From: Caenorhabditis remanei
Lineage: Eukaryota; Nematoda; Chromadorea; Rhabditida; Rhabditidae
DNA length: 64,000 nt
NCBI RefSeq assembly: GCF_010183535.1
Contig: NC_071329.1
Span: 7,254,001 to 7,318,000 of the forward strand
Reading direction: 5' to 3'
Below the pieces are notes generated by a model. It saw only the letters and a list, made by a program, of their open reading frames with translations, was not told the DNA's origin and did not search any database. Below, in pieces: positions 31,069 to 44,690 of this stretch; the first letter of the stretch is position 1, and the number at the start of each line of letters is the position of its first letter. The translations under genes were made by a program, and so were the position numbers.

Positions 31069-33372
31069 TTATCGGAAGAAGTCATCTCCAAATGGATCAG
31101 CACGCGATGGAGCATGTTGCTGTTGTTGTTGAGTTGCAGCCATCTGAGCAGCAGAGCAAGTAGTTGACAGAGAGTTCAGAGAGGCCTGGAATCAAGAAAG
31201 ATATACAAAGGGCTTTGAAGTGGGTTAGACTACAAAATCATTAAATGACACGTGGATTTAATCTAAAACTTATGCCACGTGTAAATCTTACTTGAATCTC
31301 TACTTGAAACGCACCTTTGGAGGATTCAGAATATGCTCGAATGGATTCTTTTTCGTTTCCTTCATTCCTTGTCCTCCAACCAATGCATCCATATCGACCA
31401 ACTTCGTGAATGCCTCTTCCAATGATGTCACTTTCTTCTCGGTCCAGTTGTCAGCTCTGAATCTAGTTAATAGTTAGAAACTGTTCCCATTAACTTAATT
31501 TCGACTTACTTGTCTCCAAAGTTGGCAAATGTGCTGGCATGATGAAGTGACTGACCATTCGTGGATGGTGCCATATTCTCTTTCGTCGTTCCTGTTCCAT
31601 TCCAATCGATTGTAGAACTTGTGAGAGCAGTGTTGACAGCAAATGGATCACGGAATTGAGAGTGAGCAGGGGCGGCAGCAGGGAGTGGTGGTGGGGGAGC
31701 TTGTTGGGTACCGAATGCCGAGGCGAATGGATTGGTATCAGAGAATCCATTTGATCCGAATGCAGGAGTACTGTGAGCATGATGCATTGCTGGCTGTTGT
31801 CCCCATGCATCGAATGAAGCTCCGGAGCTTGGCCAATTCTGATTCGTTGGTTGTTGTGCCATTTGAAGTTGTGACATATGAGGCAGCTGGACTCCGCCGA
31901 ATGGTGCTTGGTTTCCAGACATGTTCGACACATTTCCTGACATGTTCATAGTTCCGTTCGACGTGGCAGTGGTGTTGAAACTGTCAGCGAATGGATCGCC
32001 GAATGGAGAAGCTCCGAATGCGTCACAATTCGTTGGCACTGTCGAAAGTTGTTGTACTCCTTGCTCGATTTGGTGAAGCTCCGATTCGAGGTCGAGAAGA
32101 TCAGCGACAGCGACTCCGCCTTCCTTCTTGCTCTGGAACTTTACGGAGGTTAACCTTTTTAAAGCATTTCGAAGATGAGGATCTATTAACCAGTATCAGA
32201 AGTAATATTCCGAAAGTTTTTCTAGAATAGTTACACTTCTAATACAAGTATTGTTTGTTTCTATGCCTAATGAAAACTCACGCTAGTTTCGGCTCCTCCA
32301 TCTTGAATCTGCTGCTGTTTCACTTGCTCGATATGCTTCTTCTTCATCTCGAACACGACTTGGAACATGTCTCTGATAGCCAACACCGCTTGATCGGCAG
32401 CTTGAGCGGTCTTGATTCCATAGAACTTGTACTTGCCTCCTGGCTCACCGTAGACAAGACCAAAAGCGCGGGCATCAGACGAATCTCTAGCGATGAAGGA
32501 TATTCTCGAGACTGGGAAGTTGTGTAGAACAGCTCCGCTCTTCTCATCGAGAACTTTGATTCCATCAATATTGATTTGAAGACTGATGCGCGTCTTGTGA
32601 GCGCCGGCAGCCTTGATGATGCTTTTGGCGGTTTTCATGGCTTCCGCACACATCGCATCTCCTCGAGCCTTGTCAACGTCCTGCTCTCCGATCAGCTTTC
32701 CCTGAAAAATTCAGAGAAATTATAAATTATTTCCATTTATTAGATCACTCACCTTATAGGAAATTCCATTGTTCTGGAAGCGGAACGGATCAGACGATGC
32801 ATTTGATGCTGAAAAGAGAAAGCATATTAATATTTTTGATGTGCATTGAACCGTACCCCGCGACTTTTTCTGTTTAAAAGATTTAGAAAACGAGCGGCCG
32901 AGTTGCGTCGTTTTTCTCATGATAGCAGTCAGTCAGGTAGTCAGAGGCAAAAATAACAAAACTAATAGATTGACTAATAACGAGAAGTACACGGAAGAAA
33001 GCGAGCTAGAAATCAATATAGAAATCACATTGCGGGAACGAGAGAGAGCGCGAAAAGATAAGAAAAGGGTGTGAGACGCAGGCATAACGAGTGTGTAAAC
33101 TTTCTGCTTGGTGGATCATGATCACAAGTTTTTGGGAGGCTGGCAAGGCGACAGAGGGGAAGTAAACTTTGACCTCATCGGGAGCTGATAATAGATAACA
33201 CAAAATGATAAGTTACACTTTTGGCGACTGGCGCAGAATGTTCGCTCCACCGAACTCACATACCTTTTTTGGTTCTCTTCAGCATTGCAAGTCTAGACTT
33301 TGGTGATGGCGGGTTCGGTTTTGCAGCTGTCGCATTGCTCGTTTCCACCGATATATCCGACTTTTGGGCCAT
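31069..33372 (-). CDS. dab-1: Disabled homolog, PTB-domain endocytic adaptor
   Basis: Six exons (33372-33264, 32808-32753, 32701-32282, 32132-31510, 31456-31315, 31185-31069) join in frame to 488 residues. The PTB domain begins near residue 55 ([18 protein letters not shown]) and includes [19 protein letters not shown] and [19 protein letters not shown], as in Disabled proteins. A clathrin/AP2-interaction tail follows, with repeated NPF/DPF-type motifs: [32 protein letters not shown] and a final DPFGDDFF. The family links LDL-receptor-type cargo with NPxY tails to clathrin-coated pits; in C. elegans dab-1 acts in secretion and endocytosis. An acceptor at about 33386 directly upstream of the ATG implies a 5' exon or spliced leader. 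Confidence 0.9.
32857..32920 (-). CDS. dab-1: Alternative first exon of dab-1
   Basis: An ATG-started open block inside dab-1 intron 1 encodes [20 protein letters not shown], followed by Arg and a GTACGG donor in phase 1. That is the phase needed to join the exon at 32808 (continuing [11 protein letters not shown]). It has no acceptor immediately upstream, so it looks like an alternative start with its own promoter. It gives a basic N-terminus in place of the [13 protein letters not shown] one. Confidence 0.6.
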
Positions 33373-36300
33373 TTTTCTCGAGAGAACCTGTAAAAAAGAT
33401 AATTATATAATTAGATGAAGAGTGTTACAAAAAAGTTACAGCGTTTAGATTTGAGATAATGAACAAGAACAAAAAAAACTAAACCAAGAATATAACAAAG
33501 CATACGGAACGAAAGTGAGACCGATGATGAGAGAAGTGTGAGGTGCTGTGGTGGGATGTGAAAGAAAGAAAAAGGGTGAAATCATGATCAGCCCCCTTGG
33601 GGGCACATGATCGACCGGTTTTCATCTACTTACACGATCGGAATATATGAAAGAATACATATATATCAAATAAAAAATGGAGAAGGAGACGACGAAGAAA
33701 AAGTGCAACAGTCATTTTTCAAATCTCAAGGTGACATGGATGGCGTGTACTTGATATAATTTTTATGGACGACAGTGTCTGTTGATAGGGAGGCAGGCGA
33801 ATAAGATAGACGACTGAATCCAGATAGATGACATTGAAAAATGGTAATTAGGATAGTCTTCGAGTAACTTCTATTTTGATGGGAGACACGTATAATGCAC
33901 CATTTCAAGAAAAGTGGTGAAAAAGAATAGAAAGGAAAGTATTCAAGTACAGATTGAGCAGATTCAGATAAATTAAGGATGAATCCAACTCGAAGTACTT
34001 CAGGAATGATCCTCGAGACATGATTCTTATGTAATGATTCTAGGGATTTATTCGTAGAAATGGGAAGACGAAGCTATAAATTAATCCTCTTTCCCATTCC
34101 AGGACCACCGTAACTTCACACATCTCTTTACAAAAAAATAGTGCAGGACACTCTTTCGACCTTGAAAAAACAGAAAACCTGACTGTTCTCCGGTCCAAAA
34201 TTTCCTGCGGTCAGGAGACCTCTCCATCTGAATCGGAATCAGCTGATAGTAATCTTTAGACAAATGAGAACGAAGAGTGTGATGTAGTTAGTTTTACGCG
34301 CAGAACTACCTTTGAGAAAATGAAAAGAATTTAACTGAATTATGAACTGTAACAACAATAATCTAGACGATCGAACCGAGACTACTAGAAGTCGTGGAGA
34401 GAATAAATGAAAACCGAAATCTGATAGACTTTTGTGTTAGTCATCGAAGTGATTCATTTCTGGTAACATAGAGTGTGAACGAGACGGAGAGGATGATGAC
34501 TGTAGAGATATACATCATTTCGAAATCGAGAGGGGAGAAAGTCTTGAAATAGTCAGAAAGCTTCTGGAAAATCATGTTTAGATTTTCAACTATCTCTGAA
34601 ATGACAAACTAAAATGAAATCACCGGCCAAAAGCTAAACAATTTGAAAACATTATGTTCCTGAGAATCTACTGACCAATAACATAGCAAAATCAATTGGA
34701 TGGACGAATGTGGTAGAGAACAATGGATAGAAAAGGAGGGAGAAACATGGCCAAAAGGTGTGCTCAGCTTTTGCCTCCAACAACTAGATGATCAAGTTGC
34801 TCTCACACTCTCGCTCTCCGCGCGGAAACCTCGCGCCGGAACACTCCTCCTACCAAATACACGCAATGTGTGCTCGACTACTAGATTTACAGGACACACA
34901 TACAGACACACACACACCTTGGATGCAGCGCCAGTCATTTTGCAAATATGACGTAAAGGAAGTGAGGGATAGAAAATGGCAGCATCAGCAGCAGCTGCCA
35001 CCACTTTATCTGTCTATGTCCTTTTACCTTCGGTAGTGTCTGTGCGGATGGTGATCTTGATGATTTCTTGGAGACTATGAGACTCTTTTATGAGAATTAG
35101 AATCCCCCCTCCTCGCACACGAATTTTTCCCGGTTACGTAACATCTTGATTTCGCATTTTGATTCTTCTGCGCTGAATTAATGCGTCACTGTCGACGATG
35201 AAGACGAGGACGACGATCGATTGAATGGATGGGAAAGGAATTGGAAAAAAATTGTTGGGAGGAAGATGTTAGGCAAGAAAAATCTTGTTTCTCTTTCACT
35301 TTATATGGGTTAGCAACGAATTGGGAGGAAAACGGTGTGGGAATAGATTAAGTGGACGAATGGAATAGAATTATCACGTAGAGTTGATTACCGAGAATCC
35401 ACGTAGCTCAAATAAGTATCGAATGAATCTCCTAGAAAGTCAAAACACTCAAAAGTGACTAATGTCGAAAGTGTCGGTGCGGAAATCGTAATAAGCTCAG
35501 CTGTCACAAAGAGAACGGCAAACCAAACCAAGTATTTACACTCTCTTCTTACTCTCTCTGGGTAGATTGATAGATCTAAATAGATCAATGTAAAGAAAAG
35601 AAACAGAAACGAAAACAGGTAGTCGTCAAGACGAAAAGCAGCAGAAAAGAGGGAAAAAGATGGAGAATAACGTTCAATCTGACTGATGTTCTTCGCCAGC
35701 ACCATCATCATCATCGACGTCTCCTTCATCAGTTTTTTTCGTCTTTTACTACTAATCGGAAGAATCTCAACACACTTGTGATCATGGCCATCATTAGGAA
35801 ATTACTATTAATATAATGATGTCTTTTCGTTTCTATTCTATTCAAGTCTCTCACTCTGATGTGATGATAAAAATTCTGTTGATGACGAGGACGACGAAGC
35901 GGCGGCGGACGTTTTATGAAAATCAGGTTCTTTTTCGAAAGGGGCGGAAATTTAAGGTGACCGATGTTTTGAGACAAAAAAAAACAACAATCTTTCTAGG
36001 AAGTTTTCACTATTTTTTGTTGTTACTTTTATCGAAACACAACAACAACAAAAACAGATAAGTGGGGAAACACCCAAGTGCGTCTTCAAATTTCTTACGC
36101 CTTCTCAGACCGGAAAGACTGGAGAAATAATATAATCCTATTATGAACAGAATAAAGAAGTGTCTTTATGTGTGTGTTCTACTTCGTCTTCTTATTATTC
36201 CTTCTTTACTTCCAACACACACACACACAACAATACCTTCTGAAGGACACTTCTATTCTTCTATCCGAAAACTAAGTAACTGTGAAAATTGAGGTCAAAA

Positions 36301-39300
36301 TTGGAGAAGAACTGACAGGTGACTCTAGGAAGAGAGAGACGGTTTGTTGGAAATGGAACAATGAGTAATCTAAACAAAAGCATGCGAGAATAGAGTGCAA
36401 TCTAGTGGGCGGAGCCAATATGGTGACTTTTCGTGTCGAGACCACGAGGGGGAACCGAAACCCGGAGGATTTACGCCGAATCGATTCGAGTAATTGAGGC
36501 GGAACACGAACGCTTTTCTGGGTTGGTGTTGACTGAGGGAGGGATGAATGGGAACGAGGGGAAAAGAGGAGATAATTACCGCCCACGGTGTTGGGAAGGG
36601 AGGAGTAGGTGGAGAGGAAGTATAGGAGGAGAGCTTCTCAATATAATGAACATTGTTATTGAAATATGAAACGCATAAGGGAAACGGAGTACTAAGAAGA
36701 CGTAAAACTAACAGAGACAGGGTTTACCCAGTTTCGGTGTCCTTGAGAGACAGATTTTCCTTTTTTTCAAGAAGCAGATGTCCCTAGGGCAGAGTTTCTA
36801 ATCACACGGTTTTCAGACACAAACATCAGGTACCTCGACTGGAAACTGGTATGAATGATAGCCCAATTTCCGACAGTGTCCTTGAGAAACAGGTGTGCGT
36901 GTGTGTTTTTAATGACACTTGACACTGATAGCGAGAAAGATAGAAAAGTCGAGAAGAACATGATTGTACCAGATGATTGAACGTTTTCAGAGATGAGAGA
37001 TATCCCAATGACTCATCAGGCGGGCGGATAAAAATAGATTGATTCGAACGAATTAGTTGTTCTAAAAGTTGTTTCTCAGCTTGAATGCAGTATAATATGA
37101 AGTAGGCGTTTTGTAGGTCGTGTCATGAGAAAACTCTTTGGGATAAATGAAGGAGATGGGCCGATTTTCTTGTTTTTCAAAAACAGAAACTAGAAGTTCT
37201 CCTCTAGAAATTAGAGCTTGAAACTTTGGTGATCATACGCGGCGGATGAAGGAAAACGACATGAACAAGCCGATCTGAATACACTAAACAAATGTAAATC
37301 CCGCCGTAAAGAGGATCTACAAAAAGAATTGAGAGGATAGAAAACCACTAGAACCCTCTTCAATGACAGAATCCATTCGATCCGAAAAAGGAAAAGAAGC
37401 CGAAGATGAAGCGACCCATCATTCGGAAAAAGAGACAAATATCGACTGGGGACCCTTCCATACTAATGGCCGCATGCTGTCTCTGGACATGTACACAATT
37501 CTCTCTTTATCTCTCTATTCCTCTTCCACTTACGCTTCTCTTTTCTTCACGGAGATCCATCCGCGCGTGTGTGCGCGCGCACGCTCTCACGAGAGAAAGA
37601 GGTATAATATGGTTGTGGAAAACACTTCTCAATACAGTCTCTGACTGTGTCCGGACCAGTTTTTTTTTGTTTTAGACTGTTAGAGAGAGAGGAGAGAGGA
37701 GAGAGGGTGAAGAGAAATACATCAGTTGTCTTTTCTTCTCGTTTTTCCTTCATCTATTCATCGTCCGCGTAGCCGCCATCACTGGGCGTATTGTATGTAT
37801 GTCGCCGCAAACTGTATAGACACCGAGAAATCGGAATGGATGAATAAGAAAATGTAACAAAACTGGAAGCATCTGGAAACCTTCTGATTGCTAAGGAAGA
37901 CCCGAAGCATCAAATTGTATTTAATTATCGAGAAAATAGGGGCTGACCACTTTAGGAATCTACATCTCAGCTTTAAATATGACGAATTATCGCTAATCTA
38001 AGAGAAAATAATTTTAGAAATGACCCAAATATCACGAACCGGAGTACCGCAGCGAAATAATGACGAATAATCGAAAAAAAAACACAAAAAAATACTTTTT
38101 TTCCAAGAAAAGAGAACATATTAGCGAGAGAATCGAAGCAAAAGGAACAGCAGACGAGAAACGACAGATTTAGGTTCTCGCGGGGGTAGATCAATTTCAG
38201 AAAATGAAATTTCCGGAATAATTTTGCAGGTCTAATATTCGTAAAACGAAATATACGATTCGGAGCATCGAAACTCATGACTCTTTGGTGATTTTTGTTT
38301 ATATTATTCCCACTCTCTTTAGTATCCAATTTCGTTTACTTCATCATCAGTTTCGTCACTAGAATCTGACACAATCTCCTAAATATTTATTCAAATTCAA
38401 GTCAAATGATGAGCAATTGGTGGAGAAAAACATGGGGCGAGGACAGAGATTGGCAGAGGAATCACCTCTCAGAACATAATTATGAAAGAATTCAGAAAAA
38501 AACAACCCAGTTATTTGATGCCCATTTTTATTTGTGGTGGATGATGAGAAAGAGAAATAGTTAAAAACAAAGAAACATAGAATTCAAGGAGTTTGGGGAT
38601 GAGTTGGGCAAGGGGAAAAGGGGAAGAAGCACGTGGATTCTTTAGATAATTTAAAAGATGATGTCAAAATCTCAAGAAAAAAAGCTCCTAGAAATCTGAC
38701 AGAAGGCACTTACTTATACACACAATTAAAAAATTTCGAAAAGAAACCTAAGAGCTAGTCAAAAGTCTTCTCTTTCATGAAAAGATCGGCTTCGTACTTA
38801 AAGAACTTCAGCTCTCCGAAAAAATTCAGCGACTTTTCGACCGTCTCTTAGAAAAGACCCTATACGCGCATTAATGGAAATATGAAATTTGGGAAAAACC
38901 AATAAGGGGGGAGAAAGAAAGGAAAAAATTAACAGCTAAATAGAAAACAAAAAGAAGATGAAGGCTATGAAAGGGTTATTTAGAAATAAGATATATGAAA
39001 AGAATCGGGGAGCTTTAGAAACTGGTTTGAAAAAGAAGTATGATAACATAGGATAATCTGGGAAAAGAAAACATGATATTTTGGAAGAAATCATCAGAAG
39101 GAGAATATGGTAGATGTGGGGGGGGAGAAAGAGGGCTATAACGAGTTGGATTTAGGCTTAGAAACGGTAAAAGCAATTCACAGAAGCTTCTTGTTTCAAA
39201 ACCAGCCGTAGAATTCGTAGAGATTTGCATAGAAATGTGGACGAATTTCTGAAAATTGTTGTTTTGCAGTCTAAGCTAGAACTATTTTCAGTCATTCATT

Positions 39301-39566
39301 TCAGCATTTCTTTGCTCACCCTTTTTCAAATAAAAACAAGCAATAATATCGGAAAACCATAAATGGGATACCCAAATGAACATAAAAATCGGAGGGATGT
39401 AAAAAAGACAGGGGAAAAAAACGAAAAATTTGACATGTTAAGACCGTATCATCAACAACTCGTTCTCTTATAGATTTTTTAGATAAGGTTTTAGCACACA
39501 AAAACGTATTTCTCTATATAATCTACTATGGGTCAAATGACAAAATGTTGTCAGAATGACGATAAT
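33373..39566. other. 6.2 kb non-coding region between dab-1 and ifg-1
   Basis: I see no gene: all open frames are short and low-complexity. The stretch holds purine-rich (GAGA) blocks, a CA-repeat near 34890-34915, GT/CA runs near 36167-36230, and an alternating CGCGCGTGTGTGCGCGCGCAC run at 37561-37581 that could adopt Z-form. Being directly 5' of dab-1, which has a splice acceptor just before its ATG, it is the best place for a distal dab-1 promoter and 5' UTR exon with a long first intron. It also holds the ifg-1 3' UTR at its right end. Confidence 0.5.
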
Positions 39567-42500
39567 TTAGTTGGAATACAGAAGACTCGACAACGTCTTT
39601 CCGTTTGATGCAGTCACTTCATCCATCTCCTTCCGCAGACCGTCTTTCTCCATTTCTTCTCTGTAAGGCAGATCTTGCCAATCCCAGGACAGTGACTCGA
39701 CTTTCCCAGTTTCGGTTAATTCAGCGTCAGTCTTAAAACATTTAGCGTTATATTGACAGTAAAATACCATCGCTTACCCATTCCTTAAGTACTAGAACGA
39801 ATAAGCTGAACTTCTTCTTTCCTTCCATTTTGGCAGCAAGGAAAACTGATTTCATTTCGGCCAAGTTTATTGACTCTACTGAAATTTCTCCTATCAATTT
39901 GGGGTCAGCGTGGATCGTATGCATGAGAACTTCAGCGGTGTATGACCAAAGATGTGGGAAATCCTGGTAAAGTTCAGTGTCAATAGCGAACTTGCAGAAT
40001 CGAGTCACTCTGAAAAAAGTAATATAACCTTTACAACCTCATTAATAAAAAAACTTACCCATCAATGAAAGCCTGCTTCTCGACTTTTGAAGTGAGTGAC
40101 ATACGGAGAATACAAGCAAGAAGTTTTCGCTCGTTATCTTTCAAATTCTTTTCACTGACAGCTCTGATGACCATCTCATAGAAAACTGGTAACGAGGCAT
40201 TTCCGAAGTTTGGTTTTCCGATGTAACTGCCGATATCAGCCACCAATTCCTCTTTGGTTGAGGCTCCTTCGATAACTTCTTGGATGTCGGACTTGATTCT
40301 ACTCATGATCTTCATTCTTCCTTCCATTTCCTCCTCCGTAGGCTCTTCATCAACCTTATCAGGAATAGAGGTCTGCGATGTGGATCGTCGAGCCGAGATT
40401 GACATTGCACCAATCTTTTCGGCGGCAGCCAAAGCAGATTGTTTATCATCCACATTTGATTTCTTCCGCTGATCGTTAGAATCACGACGTCCCCAAGCTG
40501 ATTTTGGTGGACCTGGAGCGGCGGCTGATTCTGACGTGTTTCCACCTCCAGAAGCTCCAGAATGCCATTCCTTCTTAGTTTTTCCAAGAGTCGAGTTATC
40601 TACTGCGGATAATGAAATGTTCTTTGGTTGAACACCTGAAAAATAGATTACGTATAACTTATCGTTCTTATAATAATTATCAACATACTTGAAGAAGCTA
40701 GCTTTGTGTTAGCTGCTGCTGCAGCTCTTTTCTGGTCTGGATGCTGTCCTCTGTTATTTCTCTCCAACGAATTTCTTGTTGGCGGGGCCTGTTTTCTAAG
40801 TGAATTGCTGTTCGGTCTCACGCCTCCTCCGTGGCGACGATCACGATCCCGATCATACTGATCGCGAGCCTTCTCGTTCTCGATTTTCTCCTGTCGGATA
40901 TCTTTGTGGATTTCATCAAGCTTCTTTGGTCCGGACTCGGTAGATTTCCTTGGAATCCACTTGTCTTTTCTCAATTCGATAAGATTCATGATCATGAAAC
41001 GAATCTTGTTTGAACAGAAAGGTTTAGCAATGTCCAATTTTTGGAACCATTGATCTAAGAAAGGTGAAGTAGGCTTGTCAAGTACATTTCCGACAGTTTC
41101 TATAAGTTGGAGACCGCAATGCACTGACTCCTCATCAATATCTTCTTTTCGAAGTTTTTGATCCACGTCATCAATTTTCTTCGGCAGAATTGATGTGAAC
41201 AACTCAAAAGTACATGCGTGAATAATCTTAGTTGACAGAAGAGCATTTTTGAAGAGATAACCAATAAAGGCCATGACTCCGAACTTTCTCCTTCTGAACT
41301 TTTGTTTTTCTTCAGCAAGAAGAGCCTCGCGTTTCACTGGATCTTCTTCTTTCTCGATAACTGCTAACTTATCGGCATCAATGTCTCTTTTATCTTGGAA
41401 GAAAGCTTGTGTTCTTGTGAGAATTGTGTTTCGGAAAGCTGATTTGGATTTATGCTCGCGGAGCTCGTGATCGACTTGAGACTTGCACATTTCTGCGTAG
41501 AGAGCACAGAACTTTGGTTCTTCAACTGCTTTGTCAAAGATAATTCCGACAACTTGAGCGAGTTGATTATCGTTGGAAGAGACCTTGTAAGAAATAAACT
41601 CTTCCGTAAGAGGTCCTTGAGAGGTTGGAGTGACTTTGTTCATCAATGCGCGCACCTTTTTGCATACTTCCTGAAAGATACATTTTTAAATATAATTAAA
41701 AGTAGCGGAAAAACTGACTTTCACCGCCGCTTCATCTTCTGGAATGTTTTCTGAACCCTTCTGGCGATCTGGCTTCCATGCATCTTTTGAAGATTGGAGT
41801 GTGACTCGTTGAACTCTTTCGATAGACTGTCTAACCGGTGGTGGCCGTTTGTTGTGACCCCCTCGGTCTCTTTGTTGTTGAGCTCCACGACCTGTTCCAT
41901 CGGTGGTAGTCCGTCCACGGTACGGCTGAAAACAAAGGAAGATTAAATCACTTCTAAAATTTTGGAAAAGAGCCTATGAAAATAGGGGAAACTTTCGAAT
42001 CGAATAACAAATAAAGGGATGCATTCTCGTAACGTATTTCTTAAACCACAAACGATTCCCGATTTTTGTTCATAGATTCAAAAGCTTCACCCGATTTTTG
42101 TAATCTCTCAAATTGTCAGTTTGTAAAAGATGACCGCGTAAGTGACAGAGCTGTACACGATTTAACAGTGTCCTGTCGAACACATGAAAACCGTCAAGAA
42201 CGATTGAACATAGATAAATCGTGTTGATTGGTGCGCTTCCTCACCCCGCAGTCATCCCTATATGAACATACATTTTGCTGACGGTTTCCTTTGTTGTTTG
42301 GAACCCAGTTCGGTGTGAAGTTTGGTTTTTTGTCAGCGACTCGCATCGTTTTAATGTCCAACCCGAAATCGGCAAGTTGACTTGGTGACAGTGGGCATGG
42401 AGTACGGCAGAAAAGTTTCTCAATCTCACGAATGGTGACCATAAAAGCTCTTCCGAATGTTCCGTTCGTAACATTGGCATCACCGGATTCTATGAGCTGG

Positions 42501-43836
42501 TCGACGCGTGTTTCAAGGGATTCTTCTTTGAGTCGTTTCTTTTCGTTGTCTTCAGCTTCTTTTTGAGCTTCTTCCTCTGCCAACTCTTCTGGTGTTTTCT
42601 CAATTTGAGAATCAGTCATATCTGGTGTGTCAATACGCTCGTTTTCATCAAACTTGTCATCATCAAACTCTTCCTTCGACTCTTCTTTCAAGAGGGTTGG
42701 TGTCACACGAGCCTCCGAAGTCAGCGCAGCTTCAGCAGTTCCACTTCCAGGTGTGGTCGTTGCCGTCTCGGACGCTTGTGGTGACGAAATCGGTGTAATG
42801 TGATCTGTTTGTGGAGTTGGTGTTTCCACTTTGGCTGGTGCTTCAGGAGTTTTTGGTGCTGATGGAGCAGTTTGTTGAACCGTAACCGCAGGAGGGGACT
42901 GATGAACAATATTTGGTGGAGGAACACTGAAATTAGGAAGCCCGGGAACTGGGACATGAGCTTGAGCGGCCTGATGGCCATCATGTCTTGGTACTGAAAC
43001 ATGCGCTTGAGTAGCCTGATGACCATCATGTCTTGGAACTGGAACATGAGGTTGAGAGGCTTGATGACCATCATCAGATGCAACATTTGATGACAATCCT
43101 TTTTTGACCTGTTCCAAGAATTCCCGATTGATGTGCTCCTTCTTTATCTCGTCTTCTTGGGTCACGGGAACGACGGGAACAGGCACAACTGGAGCCGGCA
43201 CATGATGAGGTGTAACGTCAACTGGTTTCTTGGTGGTTGGATCCACAATTTCAAGCAGTTTCCGCTGCCGTTTTGGCTCTTGCTGCATAGGTGTTGTCAT
43301 CGCAGCTTGTGTTGGGGGATAGGTAACAGTGTCTGATTGATAGACGGGCTGTTGTGGTTGATACGGATACTGTTGGTTGTTGTACATTTGCTGCTGACCG
43401 TAGTCCTGTCGAGGATACGCACCGCTGAAAAAAGTTTACACATTAGTAATGAGGTTTAAATTAATGTCAAACTTACTATTGCTGCGGTTGCATTTGTGGT
43501 GGCTGTTGCTGTGGTTGATATTGATATTGGTGCGGTTGATGCTGTCCCATATAATGGTTCTGGTACGTTTGTGGTGGCATCTGATGATGGGGAATTCTTG
43601 CCGGGTAACTGCAACAAAAATTCGAATTATTCTGATAAAATTTGAAAAGAAACTCACGTCTGTTGATTGGGTTGGTTGATGAACGGCATCACGAATGCCT
43701 GCGACTGATCTGGCATCGGTCCACCATTGTGGTCTGGAAAATAGCCTTGAAAGGATTAGAAACGCTAAAAAAACTTTATATACTTACCGTGATTGGGCTT
43801 TCCTCTCCCAGGCCCCCTACTAACAGCGTTTGACAT
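39567..43836 (-). CDS. ifg-1: Translation initiation factor eIF4G
   Basis: Nine exons (43836-43788, 43733-43658, 43608-43477, 43424-42245, 41925-41719, 41670-40689, 40635-40059, 40009-39778, 39731-39567) join in frame to about 1199 residues. The N-terminus is Gln/Pro/Tyr-rich. An eIF4E-binding-like segment, TFGRAFMVTIREIEKLF, lies before a MIF4G domain that starts VRALMNKVTPTSQGPLTEEF (binds eIF4A). An Arg/Asp-rich linker and an MA3 region follow (IKSDIQEVIEGASTKEELV...YEMVIRAVS). This is the scaffold of cap-dependent initiation in the cytoplasm. Three imperfect 15-residue repeats (DGHQAxQxHVPVPRH type) occur near 42950-43075. The last intron uses an unusual TTTTAAG acceptor. An acceptor at about 43862 precedes the ATG. 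Confidence 0.93.
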
Positions 43837-44690
43837 AATCCTTTGAGTTTGAGAAATAAACTGAAAAATTAATAATGAGAGGAGAAAATGGGAAAGAAAA
43901 TGAATACGAATAAATGAGGGATGAGGAGAAGACAAATGTAATGAACGGGTAACGTCGCGATTTGAGAGAACGCTATTGTTTTTTACTCCTACTGACAGAG
44001 CGTCTTCACATTTGGGTGGTAAATGGAGAAAATCAATAGTGGAGAAAGAAAAATACTACTATACTTCAAGTATGAGGAAAAAAGTTGGATTCAAAACTCG
44101 AAAAACGAATGGAAAAAAATAACAAAGTCTAACTTTTAGCTAAATTTTGAACACTTTGTGGAAAGATAATTTTGTTGCGAAGAAAAATGCTTGAGAACGC
44201 ATGTTTGATAAGGGTTCTAAAGAATTTCGCGTTTCGAAATATTATTCTTCCGGACATTCTATACAACATCAAGTAAACAGACTATTTGTACATTTCGCAA
44301 CACAAAAAATCGATATTTTCTGACAATTGAGAAGGTGATACGCTTTAAAACATGCTGGGAAAGATTGAAAGAACGGTTTCTATTGGAAGTTATAAATTAT
44401 CCAGTTAAAAAAACAGTAAAATGTTGGTTTTTTACAAAAATCAATACAAATTTAGGCTGAGCCGATAGACAATGGGTCTCGTAGCGACAAGTAGCCTGGC
44501 ATACAGCCAACTCGCGTAAATCGACACAGCCCTCCTCTATTTGCGTACTCTCTCGTCGCTCTCTCGCCACTATTTCCAAAACTTTTCCGATTGCTTCAGC
44601 GCGTTTCTCGACCGGTTACGCGGCTGGAAAACAAACAAAATGATCGAATAGAAAATAAAAATATTGATTGAAATAAAACAATTTATAGAA
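43837..44690. promoter_or_regulatory. Divergent promoter region of ifg-1 and the RING-CH gene
   Basis: About 850 bp separate two start codons on opposite strands and no gene fits between. It contains AT-rich sequence and a GC-richer part near 44450-44640 close to the RING-CH start. A TTTTTCAG acceptor near 43862 on the minus strand could receive a spliced leader for ifg-1. Confidence 0.5.

Noticed and set aside
36272..37753. Several 60-100 codon frames on both strands
   Set aside because: Low complexity, overlapping on opposite strands, no splice-site support and no conserved motif.
42563..43336. Plus-strand frames within ifg-1
   Set aside because: Antisense to the well-supported eIF4G exon 4.
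33373..43836. ifg-1 and dab-1 as one operon
   Set aside because: They are on the same strand, but the gap is over 6 kb, far beyond the roughly 100-400 bp of Caenorhabditis operons.
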